64,000 nucleotides of DNA from Paralichthys olivaceus. Its lineage: Eukaryota > Chordata > Actinopteri > Pleuronectiformes > Paralichthyidae. Positions 50,001-62,500 of this stretch are shown piece after piece. A program made the translations under genes and the position numbers. The DNA lies in contig NC_091113.1 of the NCBI RefSeq assembly GCF_024713975.1, positions 15,016,501 through 15,080,500 of the forward strand, read 5' to 3'. Position 1 is the stretch's first letter; each line of letters begins with the position of its first letter. Under the pieces are notes generated by a model that made no database searches, was not told the origin of the DNA, and saw only the letters and a list, made by a program, of their open reading frames with translations.

Positions 50001-53000
50001 CCAAACACACAGGCTCCAGCCGTCAACTGCTTATCTCAGTAATGTTGAATAGAGTCAAATAAAAGCTTTTAACACGTTTGTGAATCTGACTGTCACAGAT
50101 GTGTCTGAACAGCATTTACTTAGTCAGACAGTGTTAAGATGTTAAGGGTTCTCGTGACCATTTATAATCAAACATGCTGTATTCTGCTAACAACATAGTA
50201 GAACAGTATTAACATTAGATACCAATATAATATATGAAAGATGTATATAACTTCTCTTCTGTATACTATTTAGTGTGTAATTGCTGATTCATTGACTTGG
50301 TGTTTGTCCTTTACCTCCTAGATGATCCACAGCTACATGGAGCACCTGGAGCGGACGAAACACCAGCATGCTGTGACACCAGCAGAGCCCACAGATACAG
50401 GCACAGTCACATCAACCAGGTCACGGTGAGACGACACTTCAAACTGTGTTAATTCATAACCACCGTACGCACACAAACAGAAGTTGCATAGAAGTCTCTG
50501 CAGCGTTCAGGTGAGGGGTGGAGCAGGAGGCAGGACAAACTGTACTAATTATTTTTGTTTTCATTGACATTGGGTGTCAGCTCTTATCATCACAAGCTTT
50601 CGAATCTCGTTGTCTTTATTTTATATTTGTTTTTTTCAGTTTTGTTTCTGTTGCCTGTTACAAACATTATCAACACGCCCACTTGCTTAAAGACTATTCA
50701 CGTACACGTAAACAGATTGTCTACTCGCAGTTGGTTTCTTAGTTACATAAAATAAAAAACAATGACTAAAAGTAAGATGAGGGAATTATTTTCTTATACT
50801 GTAAATTAGGTTCAACTTTTTTGCCTTCACCACTGGTTGTCAAGTCATGACTGATGAGAATCAACCAGGAGGCAAATGCGGGTAACTGCATCATTGTTTG
50901 CTAACGTCTCAGATTTCAAACTGAAACAGTGCCAACAGTGTTTCCAAATGTCTCCATTTTATTAGCCAATAGCCTGGATACAAGGAGTAAAAGTAGTAGT
51001 GTGGATGTAGCCTCACACTATACCCCAGTAAGCCGTTATATCATTTTGAACCCAATTCCTGAAACTCTGTTGATTAAAACTGTATTTAGCTCAATCTTTC
51101 ACTACACTCACCCTTTCATAAGAAGAATATAAAGTTCAGTATAAAATGGGTTTCAAGACTTAACGAGAAGAATACTTGCAGTATTTTAGGTTTTCAGGTT
51201 GGCAACTCTGAAGTGAATCAGTTTTGATGAAACTTTATCCCCATTCACAAATATCCTCCCACTGGCAAGAAAAAGAAAGATGCCAGACCCGTGTCCGCAG
51301 AGACACTGAATGAATGCAAGGAAACTGAATTAACTGGAAGGCAGCATCATTTAAATGCAAAAACAGAACTGCATATAATGTAAAACCGTGTGATTGTCCG
51401 TAAAGTTGAGCGTGGCTCGAGTGTTTTTAAACGAATTGTCATGATTGCAGACCATACGAAAGATAGACTGTGATTGAAGACAGCAGGTTGAAGATACACT
51501 GGGAAGCTGTGGGGCAGATAGAGGATGTTGTAGAGGTTGTGTAAACAGAGGCAGTAGTTTGGCTGCTGTCGGCTGCTGTCGGACTAATCTGCTTTGATGG
51601 GATGATGTGATTTGTGCTTCAATGCTCATTTGCAGAGCAGATTATGAATGAGCACCATGCAGCGGAGAGCCAGGAGGTCAGCAGAACCCCCACTTCATAT
51701 AAACATGAATTCCCTTTGTCATTAGGCCGGAAGTATTTCTTTTATTTTGACAACGTGGTTAACACTGATGTACAATTCCCCATTTTTTTGTTTGTTTATC
51801 TCATTTGCTTGCTCGCAATGATTGGAATGTCTCTGTGTGGTAGTTTTTTCACAACAATACAGATATTAGCACGCTGTAATAAAACTACAAACACGACCAA
51901 CATGGAACTGATAACTGATCATCTACAAACACCATGTTCAGAGGTAATCTTAGTACACTCGGCTAGGCTGTGGGAAAGACTACCTTCTGTCATCATCTCC
52001 TGTAGTTCAAGAGATATAGTGACATTTTAATGGTTTATTCTTTATGAGGCTACTTCACCTTATCTTTATGGGAAAGTGCAAGTTATTCCTGGACTGATAT
52101 TCTGTCTCAAACACCATTTATTATGGTCTTAAAAGGCTTAAATTTAACTTGTTGAAACCTACAGAAAGATTTTTGATTGATCGTGAAACAATAATCGGTC
52201 CGAGAATTTTGGCTATTAGGTGGTCCTTCATGTGTGGCACAAGATGGATTTGCCTTAAAAATGTGTCCACGTGCTATACCACCCCCAAATCTGGTCTAAG
52301 TGATCAGATCTCAAGATGAGTTAAAAACGCATTTGGGTGTGTTCACGTCTGTACTTAAAGCTGAACACATGTGATCAGATAACTCAGGTCGGATGTTAAT
52401 ACCAGGTCTGAGTCTGATGCCTCATTAGCAACACTTTCTTTTTACCACCAAAATGAATCACAACTAAACAATTTAAAATGCCATGATATTAAAATGCTAA
52501 CACCCTAAATTATAATGGTATAGATGTTAACCATCAGTAAGCATTGTTACTGTTAGCATGTTAGCAAGCTTATGTTAGTTTAGTGCAAGAGATTTTTTAC
52601 ATAGGTGTGTATTTTAACGAACATTTATTAAACATGATCTCAATTCAGCTCATTGTGCAACTTGGCTGCACCAATGACAAAGTAGGTTTGGCCGTAATGA
52701 TTCATTTTTAACAGACAGAAACCACTTCTCATTGTGACATGTGCAAAATAGTTTTCTTACATCCACCATATGTACTGTTGTAGAATTTAATAATACTTTT
52801 TTCTTCATATTATGCCGACCCAATCTCTCTCTCTCACACTTCCTATCAGTCTCCCTGTTTTGCAGCCAATCGGCTGTAGCCTGAGAGGAGGCATATGGAA
52901 CGAGCTGCCTCAGCATCCAAAAGAGGGCGAGGGAGATGAGGAGAGAGAGAGAGAGAGAGAGAGTGAGGGAGGGGTGGTGGGTTCTACTTGCAGTGAGAGA

Positions 53001-54000
53001 GGGCAAGCGTCAGAGTGTTCTAGACTGCACAGCGGCAGCCGTGTCGCATTTTGGCAGAGAATAGGAAGAGTGAAGGAAAAGAGGAGCCGTTGTTACTCTC
53101 ATCATCTCTCTGTGGATGTGCTGCTGTGTGCTGCTACTGCCCTGCTTTCATCAATCAGTGCTGCTGCTGAAGCCACCAGGATTACTGTAGTTGGGGTCTG
53201 CTGCCAGCGGTTGCTCTGCATTTGGCCTGCGCTCACTCTCTGTCGGCTTCACTTCTGAGCTGCAGCATACACTGCTGCCTACCAGCGACAAGGGTACTTC
53301 TGACCTCATCACATAGGTGTGGTGGTTACGGTCCAACCAAAAACAGCAGAGAGAATTTGGCGCTGTGACCCCTCCTCCCAACCAATCTGCTTTCATCACC
53401 TGTGCCCCCAAACCCCCTGGACCTCGGGGAGGCACTGGAACGTGACCTGGGGGGGCCATGAGCCCCGGGTGCATGCTGCTGTTTGTTTTTGGCTTTGTAG
53501 GGGGAGCGGTGGTCATCAACTCTGCCGTACTGGTCTCTCTGTCAGTGCTGCTGCTGGTTCACTACTCTGTCTCTACCGGCGGCTTACCTGCCCTGCCCTC
53601 CTTACCCTCCTTACCCAGACCCAACAGGTACAACTAGTATGTGTTTGTGTGATTTTATTTTACTGCGCAAGTGTGTGAAAGAGATGCACTTTCATTTATT
53701 TTGTCTTACTTTGTAGCCGCTGACAATTTGTAGCCATGTAGCCATTTGCCATGTGGGTGTGATATAGTCAGGCAGTATGAGACCGCACACTAAAAGTAGG
53801 TCAAGAGAGAGAGGTATTATTGGCAGAGTCAAATCTAGACCCCACACTGCTTGTGATGTTTTTAGTCCTCCAAAGTTTATCGCCATTTATGATTACTCAT
53901 AAATAAAACATCTTTTCAATACTGAGTGTGTGATTGTACCTCACCAGTCGGTTTAAAAAAACAAAAGGGAGCTGGTCACCATCAGTGCCCTGCATGTGAC

Positions 54001-54036
<36 letters not shown>

Positions 54037-56480
54037 ATGGTGGTGTGTCCATTGTTTCTTTTGGGCCTGATGCTTTTCATCAATGCCTGCCGGCTGCTGT
54101 TTTCACTGTGGCAGCCATTCTTCCCCTTGCGCTGTACAATATGTTTTTCATACCTAGTCAGAGGAGTGAGAATAGCTGCTGGTGTGTACTCGCTCTGCTG
54201 CAGTGTGGGGTCCAGTGATTTTGTGTTGCTGCTCTTTTCATGGGTCTTGTTGGTCTTTTGGTGTTTAGAGTCGCCAGGGTTTGAATTTAACCACATCCAT
54301 GCAAATGTGACACTGTAGGTGAGTTTTAATAGAATAGTTGTGAGAGAAGGCAGTACAGCATAATTAGAAGTGCTGCCTTTGACACAAAAGACATAAACTA
54401 ATTAATACACCAACAACAAATAGATAACCAATAAATACTTTAAAATAGAAGAGTGGACCTATGTGTCATTGCATTGAATGGGTATTGTACTTGGAGTCAC
54501 TGCGAATGCTAACATCCTCATCATCATCAAAGTAATGACCTGGAGATGGTAACAGGTGTTTGTTTAGTCCCACTGATGTCTTCCTTCCTCTGTGTGATGT
54601 CCTTCAGCCAACACTGAATCCATCTCCGTTCCAGAGGCAGATACAAATTTAATTGTTACTGGCTGAGCTAATAACTGGGAGGTAATGGAGCTTATGAGGC
54701 AAGCAGCTTTATTCCTCCTCACACCACTTCAGTGCCAAACGGTCTGAATGGAATCTTTGCTACAACACCTTTCTGTGAAGAGTGTCGTCACACAGCTTGT
54801 TTGACTGGTTACCTTATGCTGACCTTCCATTGCCCTGGAACATGGCATACGGAAGGATCCACCTGTTGGAGCATTTGTTCTTGGGGATTTGAAGGAGTCC
54901 TCATAATGGGACAGTCTAGTCACGCAGCTGTGACGCATTTAATCTTCAGATGCAGCCAACAAAGGATGCAGCTCCTGAATTGAGACCCTGCTTTTAATGT
55001 AGAATATCTTGTCAGAAGTATGTTACCTAACTGAATTTTTTAAGTAGTGTGTCCAACAAAGCTCTCACTATGTGTGTAACAACTCAGAAAAGAATAGCTG
55101 TGATACAGAAGTCAACAATCCTGTATCACAGTGCCTGAAGATGTACCTGATCCCACCTCAAAAAGGTATAACTGAAAGATGTGAAGTGGCTCAAAAAGGA
55201 ATGTCTGAAGGGGGCGACCTGATATCTTAAATTTGATTGGGTATACACCCATAGTATACACCACATGGACACAGTTTGACCTCCCAAACACTCTTTTTCA
55301 CGTATTTCCTGTCCCTGTCCAATAAAATGGAATTGTAGAGGTAGTTGCACCCCTACATCCCACATTTAAGTCTAATCTACCAAGTGTAACTTACTCTGAC
55401 ATTCAGACATGATAGAGTGTGAAATGTGTCCATCTCCCAAACATTTGTTTTTTGCTCTCTTTCAAAATTGTCTCGTCTTTGTGTGTGACCCTTCACTCTG
55501 TTTGTTTCGGTCTCCAGGAAAGAGCGTCCAATCTCCATGGGCCTATTCCAACTTCCTGGGACTGAAGGTATGACCCCTGACCCCCAGAGGGTACCTGTGG
55601 ACACCCCGTCTGACCCGTGGAGATTCAACAACCTCAGCCACCCACGGTCTAACACTAGCCTAAAGGTATGACACACAGAAAACCGGAGTTTTAAAAAGAA
55701 CAGCTTCTCTTTATATCATCAGTTATAAATTTTAAAGTTACTGTCAGAAGTTGGCGTGTAGAACTTCCCACGGATCAGAAGGGTGACATCATCCCTAGTT
55801 CACTTAAAAGAGGTTGTGTAAACAAAATACAAACACCAAAGAAAGAGTACATTTCTTTTCAGAGAGAAAGGATTGTTCTGTGTGTCCAGAATTTTAAAGT
55901 AGTGTGTGTGTGTGTTGGGTGGCTTGGAGCCCAGAAGGCTGGGGAAGTGGTACCATTCTGGGGCCTGGCTTAACCTCGTGGGAGGGTGGAAAGGACAGAG
56001 TCTCTTCACTTTGTTGCTGTAGGAAACCATGCTGCAAGCAAGGCTCCATCATGAATATTAATGACCACGCTTATACAATTTTAATTTATTTGATTTGTTA
56101 CACTAGGACAGGGTCAGGTGAATATTGCAATGAGTGGGACGGTGGTTTGACTTTTGGTAAAGTATCATTTAAACCAAGTTTTTTTACTTATTTATATTAT
56201 TTGATAATTGGCAGTCAAGGTGATTGATAGTTGTTAGACTCCTTTTGAGGACCTCACTAATAGTTCTGGAGTAAAGTAAAGTTGCTATAGTGTTGCAGTG
56301 CAAAGCATCCTTCTCCCTCAGTGCCTACACTCTCACAAACACACAATTTTACTAGACACCCTCTGTTTGGACACACAGCAGTGTCTTTGTGTTTTTTCCT
56401 CTGACTTGACATTTTTCAAAGATTTACAGTTGGTGAGATCCACCCTCTCACCATGTGGACGAGTGTGTGTTTGTGCGTGC

Positions 56481-56517
<37 letters not shown>

Positions 56518-59500
56518 CGTGCGTGCTTTTGTGTGTTTTGGAGGGGGATAGGGAAGGGATGGAATCAAAAGAATAGCAATGGAGGGAAGCTTCCCCCCCA
56601 TTGGCTGCTCAGTGCTACTATAGCAACAACAGGGTGACAGCAGCATGACAGCAGACAAAAGAGGTGAAAGGAAATACACCCATCAGTGCAGAGAGGAGAC
56701 TAGCTTGGCTCAGAGAGGGAACAGAGAATACATCTGTATGGTGGCCGAGACACCTCAATCAAGCGCGGAAAATACGAATGCAAAAGCCACAACACAACTA
56801 CGAAAGGCACACATTGGAAACACAACCACAATGAAGTTAGCAACAGTGGAAGTTGATTACTGTAAAGTAAAAAACTGTTCAAGCCAGTTGCAGCTTAAAT
56901 GTAATGACTATGTATTTGAGTTGTCATGATATAGATGCTTGGAATTAATGTACAAGATGATCTTTTTATTCATTGCTTTTAGGTTTTTCGTTAATACCCC
57001 TAACAGAAGATCCGAGTTTAGTTATCCTGACTGATATTTATCAGCTACTGTGCTATATATATTAGACTGAAGCCACTGGTATTAGACCAAAATAATACAA
57101 GGTTGAAGAATCTGCATGCCACTCAGGACTGATTAGAGTTGGTAAAACCCTGATGTATGATTTGTTGTGTAAAATGATTTTTCTTTCAGCTTGACTGCCA
57201 GAGGAAGCAATAGATACTGCTCATTTCTTAGTTGACTTGTGGAAAAAAAAAAGCCTGTAAATCTATCCCACTTAGTTATTGTAGGTTTTAAGCTTTTAAG
57301 CTGCCTTTTAGTTTTATTATTTTCTCCATACACATTCTACAGCACATCCACTTGCTTTGATTTATGTTTTCTCATAAAAAAAAACATTAATCAGCAAGGT
57401 CTTTAATATCCATCATTTTGAGGAGCAGTTCTCCTCAATCAGAATGGAAGGTGAAAGCACGCAGAAGAAATCGTCCAATGAGGAGGCTGATCATGACCAG
57501 GTAGATCTGTCTCACATGAAGAACTATAACCCTGGTTTTACCAAACTAACCCAGTTTGTGCTCCATTGACTGCAGTTGTGGTGAAGTGTGATTGTATTCA
57601 GTGATGCTAACACACTGGCGCTGGCCTTGCCGCGTATCTCAGTGAAACTGCATGTGGCTGATATGCCATCGTCATGTCTTCATCTGGCCTCAAATTCATA
57701 TTTTAACAGTTTTAAGTTGGGTATGAGTTGGGTCAGTGGCTCAAAGCGTCTTAAGACAGTTGGTCTGAAAACTGAAATCAAATGATTCACATTGCCAGAA
57801 TGAGTATGACTTCAAGAGGCTGCAACATCCTTCCTTCCTTCTTATCTGCGTCACAGAGTAAGTTTGGCTTAGTTACTAGTTACTCTCTTGGTTACGTGGC
57901 ATCACTGAGCACTGAACATCGATGATCCTGGACACCAAGCACTAAAGCTGGTTATCATTTGGCCCAGTTATTTATACAGTGACATAGTGAAAACAAGCAG
58001 ACAACAAATACCCTTACACTTATTCTCAGGTCATATTTTTTTCATGTCCGTGCTGAGCATTGTCTTGAAATTATTCTTCTGTGCTTGAAAAAATTCACTT
58101 CCATGCTACATATGCATATATGCCAATACTTTAAACTTCCTTGACACACAAATACAGTAATTACTGTATTCACTTAGCATGTTTGATGGCTTATGCATGA
58201 GAAATAACTTACACAAAGGAAAAGTGTATCTCTAGTAAGAAATACAAGTAAAATAATAAAATGAAAATACATTAAAAAAGAATGGGGGGACCAGAGCTAT
58301 GGCATTACCCATATTAAAAGTGAGAACTTTCAATAAACATTTCTGTTTGCTATTAAGATAAAAAAAAAATCAAGTCCCTGTCAATCACATTATCAAGGAG
58401 TATCCTTAATATATAAAGTTCAAGGTTGTGGTAATATTTCTAATATTTTCTTTTTTGAGTTTAATTTGTGAATGATGTGATTTTTATTTATTTATTTCAA
58501 TATATCTTTCAACTTAATAATGTTTCCTTTGCTGTGTCATTGTGTGAAGTGTGTGTGTGTGTGTGTGTAGTATACTGTAAGCTGCACATAACCATAGAGC
58601 TTGAAGAGAGGGACATTTTCAATGTTACATAAATAAATGTGTAATGTTGGCATCATGACGATCATAGTTCCATGTTCTTATTTCCTGTGTTATTTCCATT
58701 GACTCTTCTTCCTCCCCTCCTTTCCTTCATCTCAAGGATGAAATGACCAGTGTGAATCGCAGAGGCTCCAAAACCAGTTCTCCAAACAACCAATCAAATG
58801 TTTCCAAAAGTGGGGCTCCAGTTTCTTCTCAAGCTGGAGAATCTTCTCAGGACGGTACCTCTATATCAAATACCCCCACATCCTCATGCACACTATCTCC
58901 TCATGATGGCGCGTCCACCGGCACAAGTTCCATGTCCAGTCACATGGGTGGATCAGCTTCTGCTACACCTCTGTCTACCACTGCTTCAGATGTGGCCATG
59001 GAGTCTGTGGACACTCCTCTGCAGGAACAGGAGGCTTCAGACGGGCTCAACAGGAACCTGGACAGGAGCAGCGGAAAGCCGGAGAGTAATAAGAACATTG
59101 CAGCGGTGCAGGAAAAGCAGCAGGGTCAGAGTGGACATGACGGCCAGGAGTCTGCTTCTACTTCTCTCGAAGGTGAAGGTCAATACTGCAACACCTTGAA
59201 TATCACATTATGTAATCAAACATTTTTCTACCAGTATTTTACTTTTGTCCATATATTTGAAGCTAAGATATTCCTTTCTTCTGGTTTTACTAGACGGAGC
59301 AGACAACCTGGAGAAGTCTGAGGTGCAGGCTATCATAGAATCCACTCCTGAACTGGACATGGATCTTGATGGCTGCATAGGAACAAGGTGCGTGACCGGT
59401 GGTTAGAGATTTTGTTACTGAAGGAATAAGGCGGGTATTCCTCTCAACCCTAAACTTATGAAAATGTTAAATGCAATATACTGGTATTAATGTTAACTGA

Positions 59501-62500
59501 TATTTAAAAATATTTCAATATTGATACTATATTAAACACATATTGTGTAAATAATCCAGTGCCTCTTAAATCATATACATTCCTGTCCATGGTGATGCTT
59601 TTACTGGCTCACACTGCAACGTAGTAGGTATGAGTTGTTACTATTACTATTCTCTTTGAATTAGAACCTTAAGTTTTATTTACAACCCTTGAAAATGAAA
59701 GTCCAGCTGCAGAAATGGATATATCCGCTAAATGACATGTAATGTAATGTAATATTGTCAGAAATTATTTTAGCCACGTGACAACCCTTATAGCCATAAT
59801 AAATAAAATTATCACAGTGCAATATCACATCTCTTCATCATAGTAACACTGTCCTCTGTCTTGCCCCCTCATGTGTCCACCCTCATGTGTCCATGCAGCA
59901 CACCAGTTAAAGGCGGCATAGAGAATCTAGCATTCGACCGGAACACTGACTCTCTGTTTGAGGAGCTGTCGTCGGCAGGAAACGACCTGATAGGAGACAT
60001 GGACGAAGGCGCGGACCTGCTGGGTAAGACACTCAAATCTCTCACAATTTACCATGTGGCCACTTTTACAAACGATTCTCTCCCCCTGTCGTTTTCTCTT
60101 AATCTACTTTTCTTTGGCTGTCGGGCTTTACCATCCTTGCAGATGAGTTTTCTGGTGTGTATCAGTTAATTCTCTCCAGATTCCCTAGCTCCTTGTGTTT
60201 GTTTCCATTGTGACCTTTTTTATGGGTAGAACATATTATTTTGGTGTGAAACAGTGTTACATTTAGGCTAGATAGTTAGGCTAGCAGTTGAAACTATTTA
60301 ACTCACAGGAAAAGTGAACCATGTTTTATTGAGTCTCATAAACCTCCTTCTCATTTGCATCGTCCATTGCGTGACTCTCAGATTTCAACTTTCTAGGTAA
60401 GAATGAAATATGTTCGTGTGTAGAATAGAAATAGGAAACACTTCTTCACAGATGTAATTTTCAATGATATTATTTTATTTTCCCCTTTCACAAGGCAGCT
60501 TGTGATTCTTTGTTTGTGTTCACATTATGGCTGATCCTTTTTAGGTATGGGTCGGGAAGTTGAACATCTTATCCATGAGAACACCCAGCTGCTGGAGACC
60601 AAGTCAGTGCTTGTTATAATTTTTTTTTTAACCATCTCTGTCTTGTTTATATATGTGGAGAGATAATGACATAAAAAACTGGATGAAAAAGCTCCTTATC
60701 ATTTTTCTATTCCATGTTCTACTATTTAGACTGTATAGGCTTGTTATTGTGGGTCATTAATGACATATTATCACAAAACTGAAGCGTGAGACCCTGAAAC
60801 ATTAAGTAAGTTGTCAGTTTCATAATGCACCTGCAGTTAAGATTGTGGAGCTGTTATTTTCCTGATCTTATTTGAAAATGTGCACTTCAGAGCACTGATT
60901 GGTACAAATGATTAAAATGTAATATTATATGACCTGCCGTTGTCTCTACACTTCTCAAAGAAATATTGACATAATTTTGTCCTTCTCCTGTTGCACTTAA
61001 TTCTAAAGGTTGATGCAGACAATGAGCTAAATTTTACATCTTCAGGAGGACTAATTAATTAATCTGCTTACCTGCTTCATCTCTAACAATCAGGACAGTG
61101 CTGCCACCTTCTGTTTAATGAAGATACGACATGAGAAAACATGCTATCATTCACGATTTCATTCATATATGTGTGTTCAGAAACGCTTTGAATGTGGTGA
61201 AAAATGACCTGATCGCTCGCCTGGATGAACTGTCCTGTGAGAAGGAGGTTCTTCGGGGAGAGCTGGATGCTGTCACTCAGGCCAAATCTGTACTTGAGGA
61301 GAAGAACAAAGAATTAGAGGAAGAACTGAAGAAGTGAGTTACTTTGGACTTTGGAACACAATAAACAAATCTATTTATCTACTGCTTTAAATATTAGATA
61401 TACTTTATAGACATGGACGCTGAAAATATTGAAGCTACGTACTCTCTTGCAGGTTTCGAGCAGAGATGGAGGATGCCAAACAGAAAGTCAAGATTGAAAA
61501 TGAGGATGATGTGAGTCTTTTATCTTTCCAGTGTCAGTTTGGGTATGAATCACAACATTATAGCATATTGAGGTAAAACAATTCTTGCAAGTATTTTTAA
61601 ACACAACCTAATAAACTCCATAACAGCCAAGTCCTGTCACATTTACCTGAAACGCTTCATAGCATGTGCCATGTATTGTCTACACACATGTACTCTCACA
61701 GATGGTTTTGAACAGTGGTTCACTGGTGTCATGCTTGTGTTGTGCCTACAGAGTGATGTGCCTACAGCGCAGAGGAAGCGCTTCACCAGGGTGGAGATGG
61801 CCAGGGTCCTGATGGAGAGGAACCAGTACAAGGAGAGACTGATGGAGCTGCAGGAGGCGGTCAGATGGACAGAGATGATAAGGTAAGACAGAAGAAACCA
61901 AGGAAAGTAGTGGACAACATGAAGTCATGGCAAATTAATGATCACTTTTATGTACTAACTGTTGTAATCAGATTTTTTTTTATTGAAAGTCTAATTTTGT
62001 AAATTATAGCACACTTGCAATAACAATAATAGAAATATGAGGATCTGGATGCATTGAGAAGTTCTGTGCATTTGAATTGCCGATGGGTGAACTGTAGTCG
62101 AATCGTGAGGCTAGTGAAGAGTCACAGCTCTAATTCGAAGTGAATTTTCTTTCCCAGGGCGTCGAAGGAGAATCCAGCTCTTCCAGAGAAGAAGAAATCC
62201 AGCCTCTGGCAGTTGTAAGCTCCTCTTTTCTCTTCTTTTGTTCTGGTAACTGAACCTCAGTGTGATCACTTTGTTATTTAAGTGTTTCACTGTTCACTTT
62301 TCTTTTTGTATTCCATGTTGATTGGTTGTTCTCCAGGATGTAGGTAAATCTCTGACACATTAACATGTGTCTTATCTTGACTGCTTCTGACAACAAACTT
62401 GTAACAGAGGAGAGCCAGTCAGGAAACAGTGGCTCTGATCTCAGATCTGAGCTGCCACAGTAGTCTTTTGATTCTTTTATTTGCTGTCTGATTTATATGT

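Larger units (their letters stand above)
50426..55517 (+). other. spag9: spag9 intron 4 containing an internal promoter region
   Basis: For the long isoform this is a single 5.1-kb intron. It also holds the alternative first exon at 53458-53627 and its presumed promoter/5'UTR. The rest is non-coding: (GA)n at 52939-52966, (CT)n at 54004-54033, and a perfect 11-bp hairpin at 55098-55131. Frames of about 130-150 codons at 51614, 52812 and 53926 show no family resemblance. Confidence 0.7.

Noticed and set aside
51614-52030. 138-codon frame with a hydrophobic segment, and an exon-like AG...GT interval at 51637-51677 in spag9 intron 4
   Set aside because: The interval is 41 nt (36 with the alternative AG), and in the phase needed after exon 4 both meet a TGA. 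The open frame matches nothing known.
53926-54318. Hydrophobic 130-codon frame just after the alternative spag9 exon
   Set aside because: Hydrophobicity comes from the T/C-rich strand after a CT microsatellite, and no splice partner or family match is visible.
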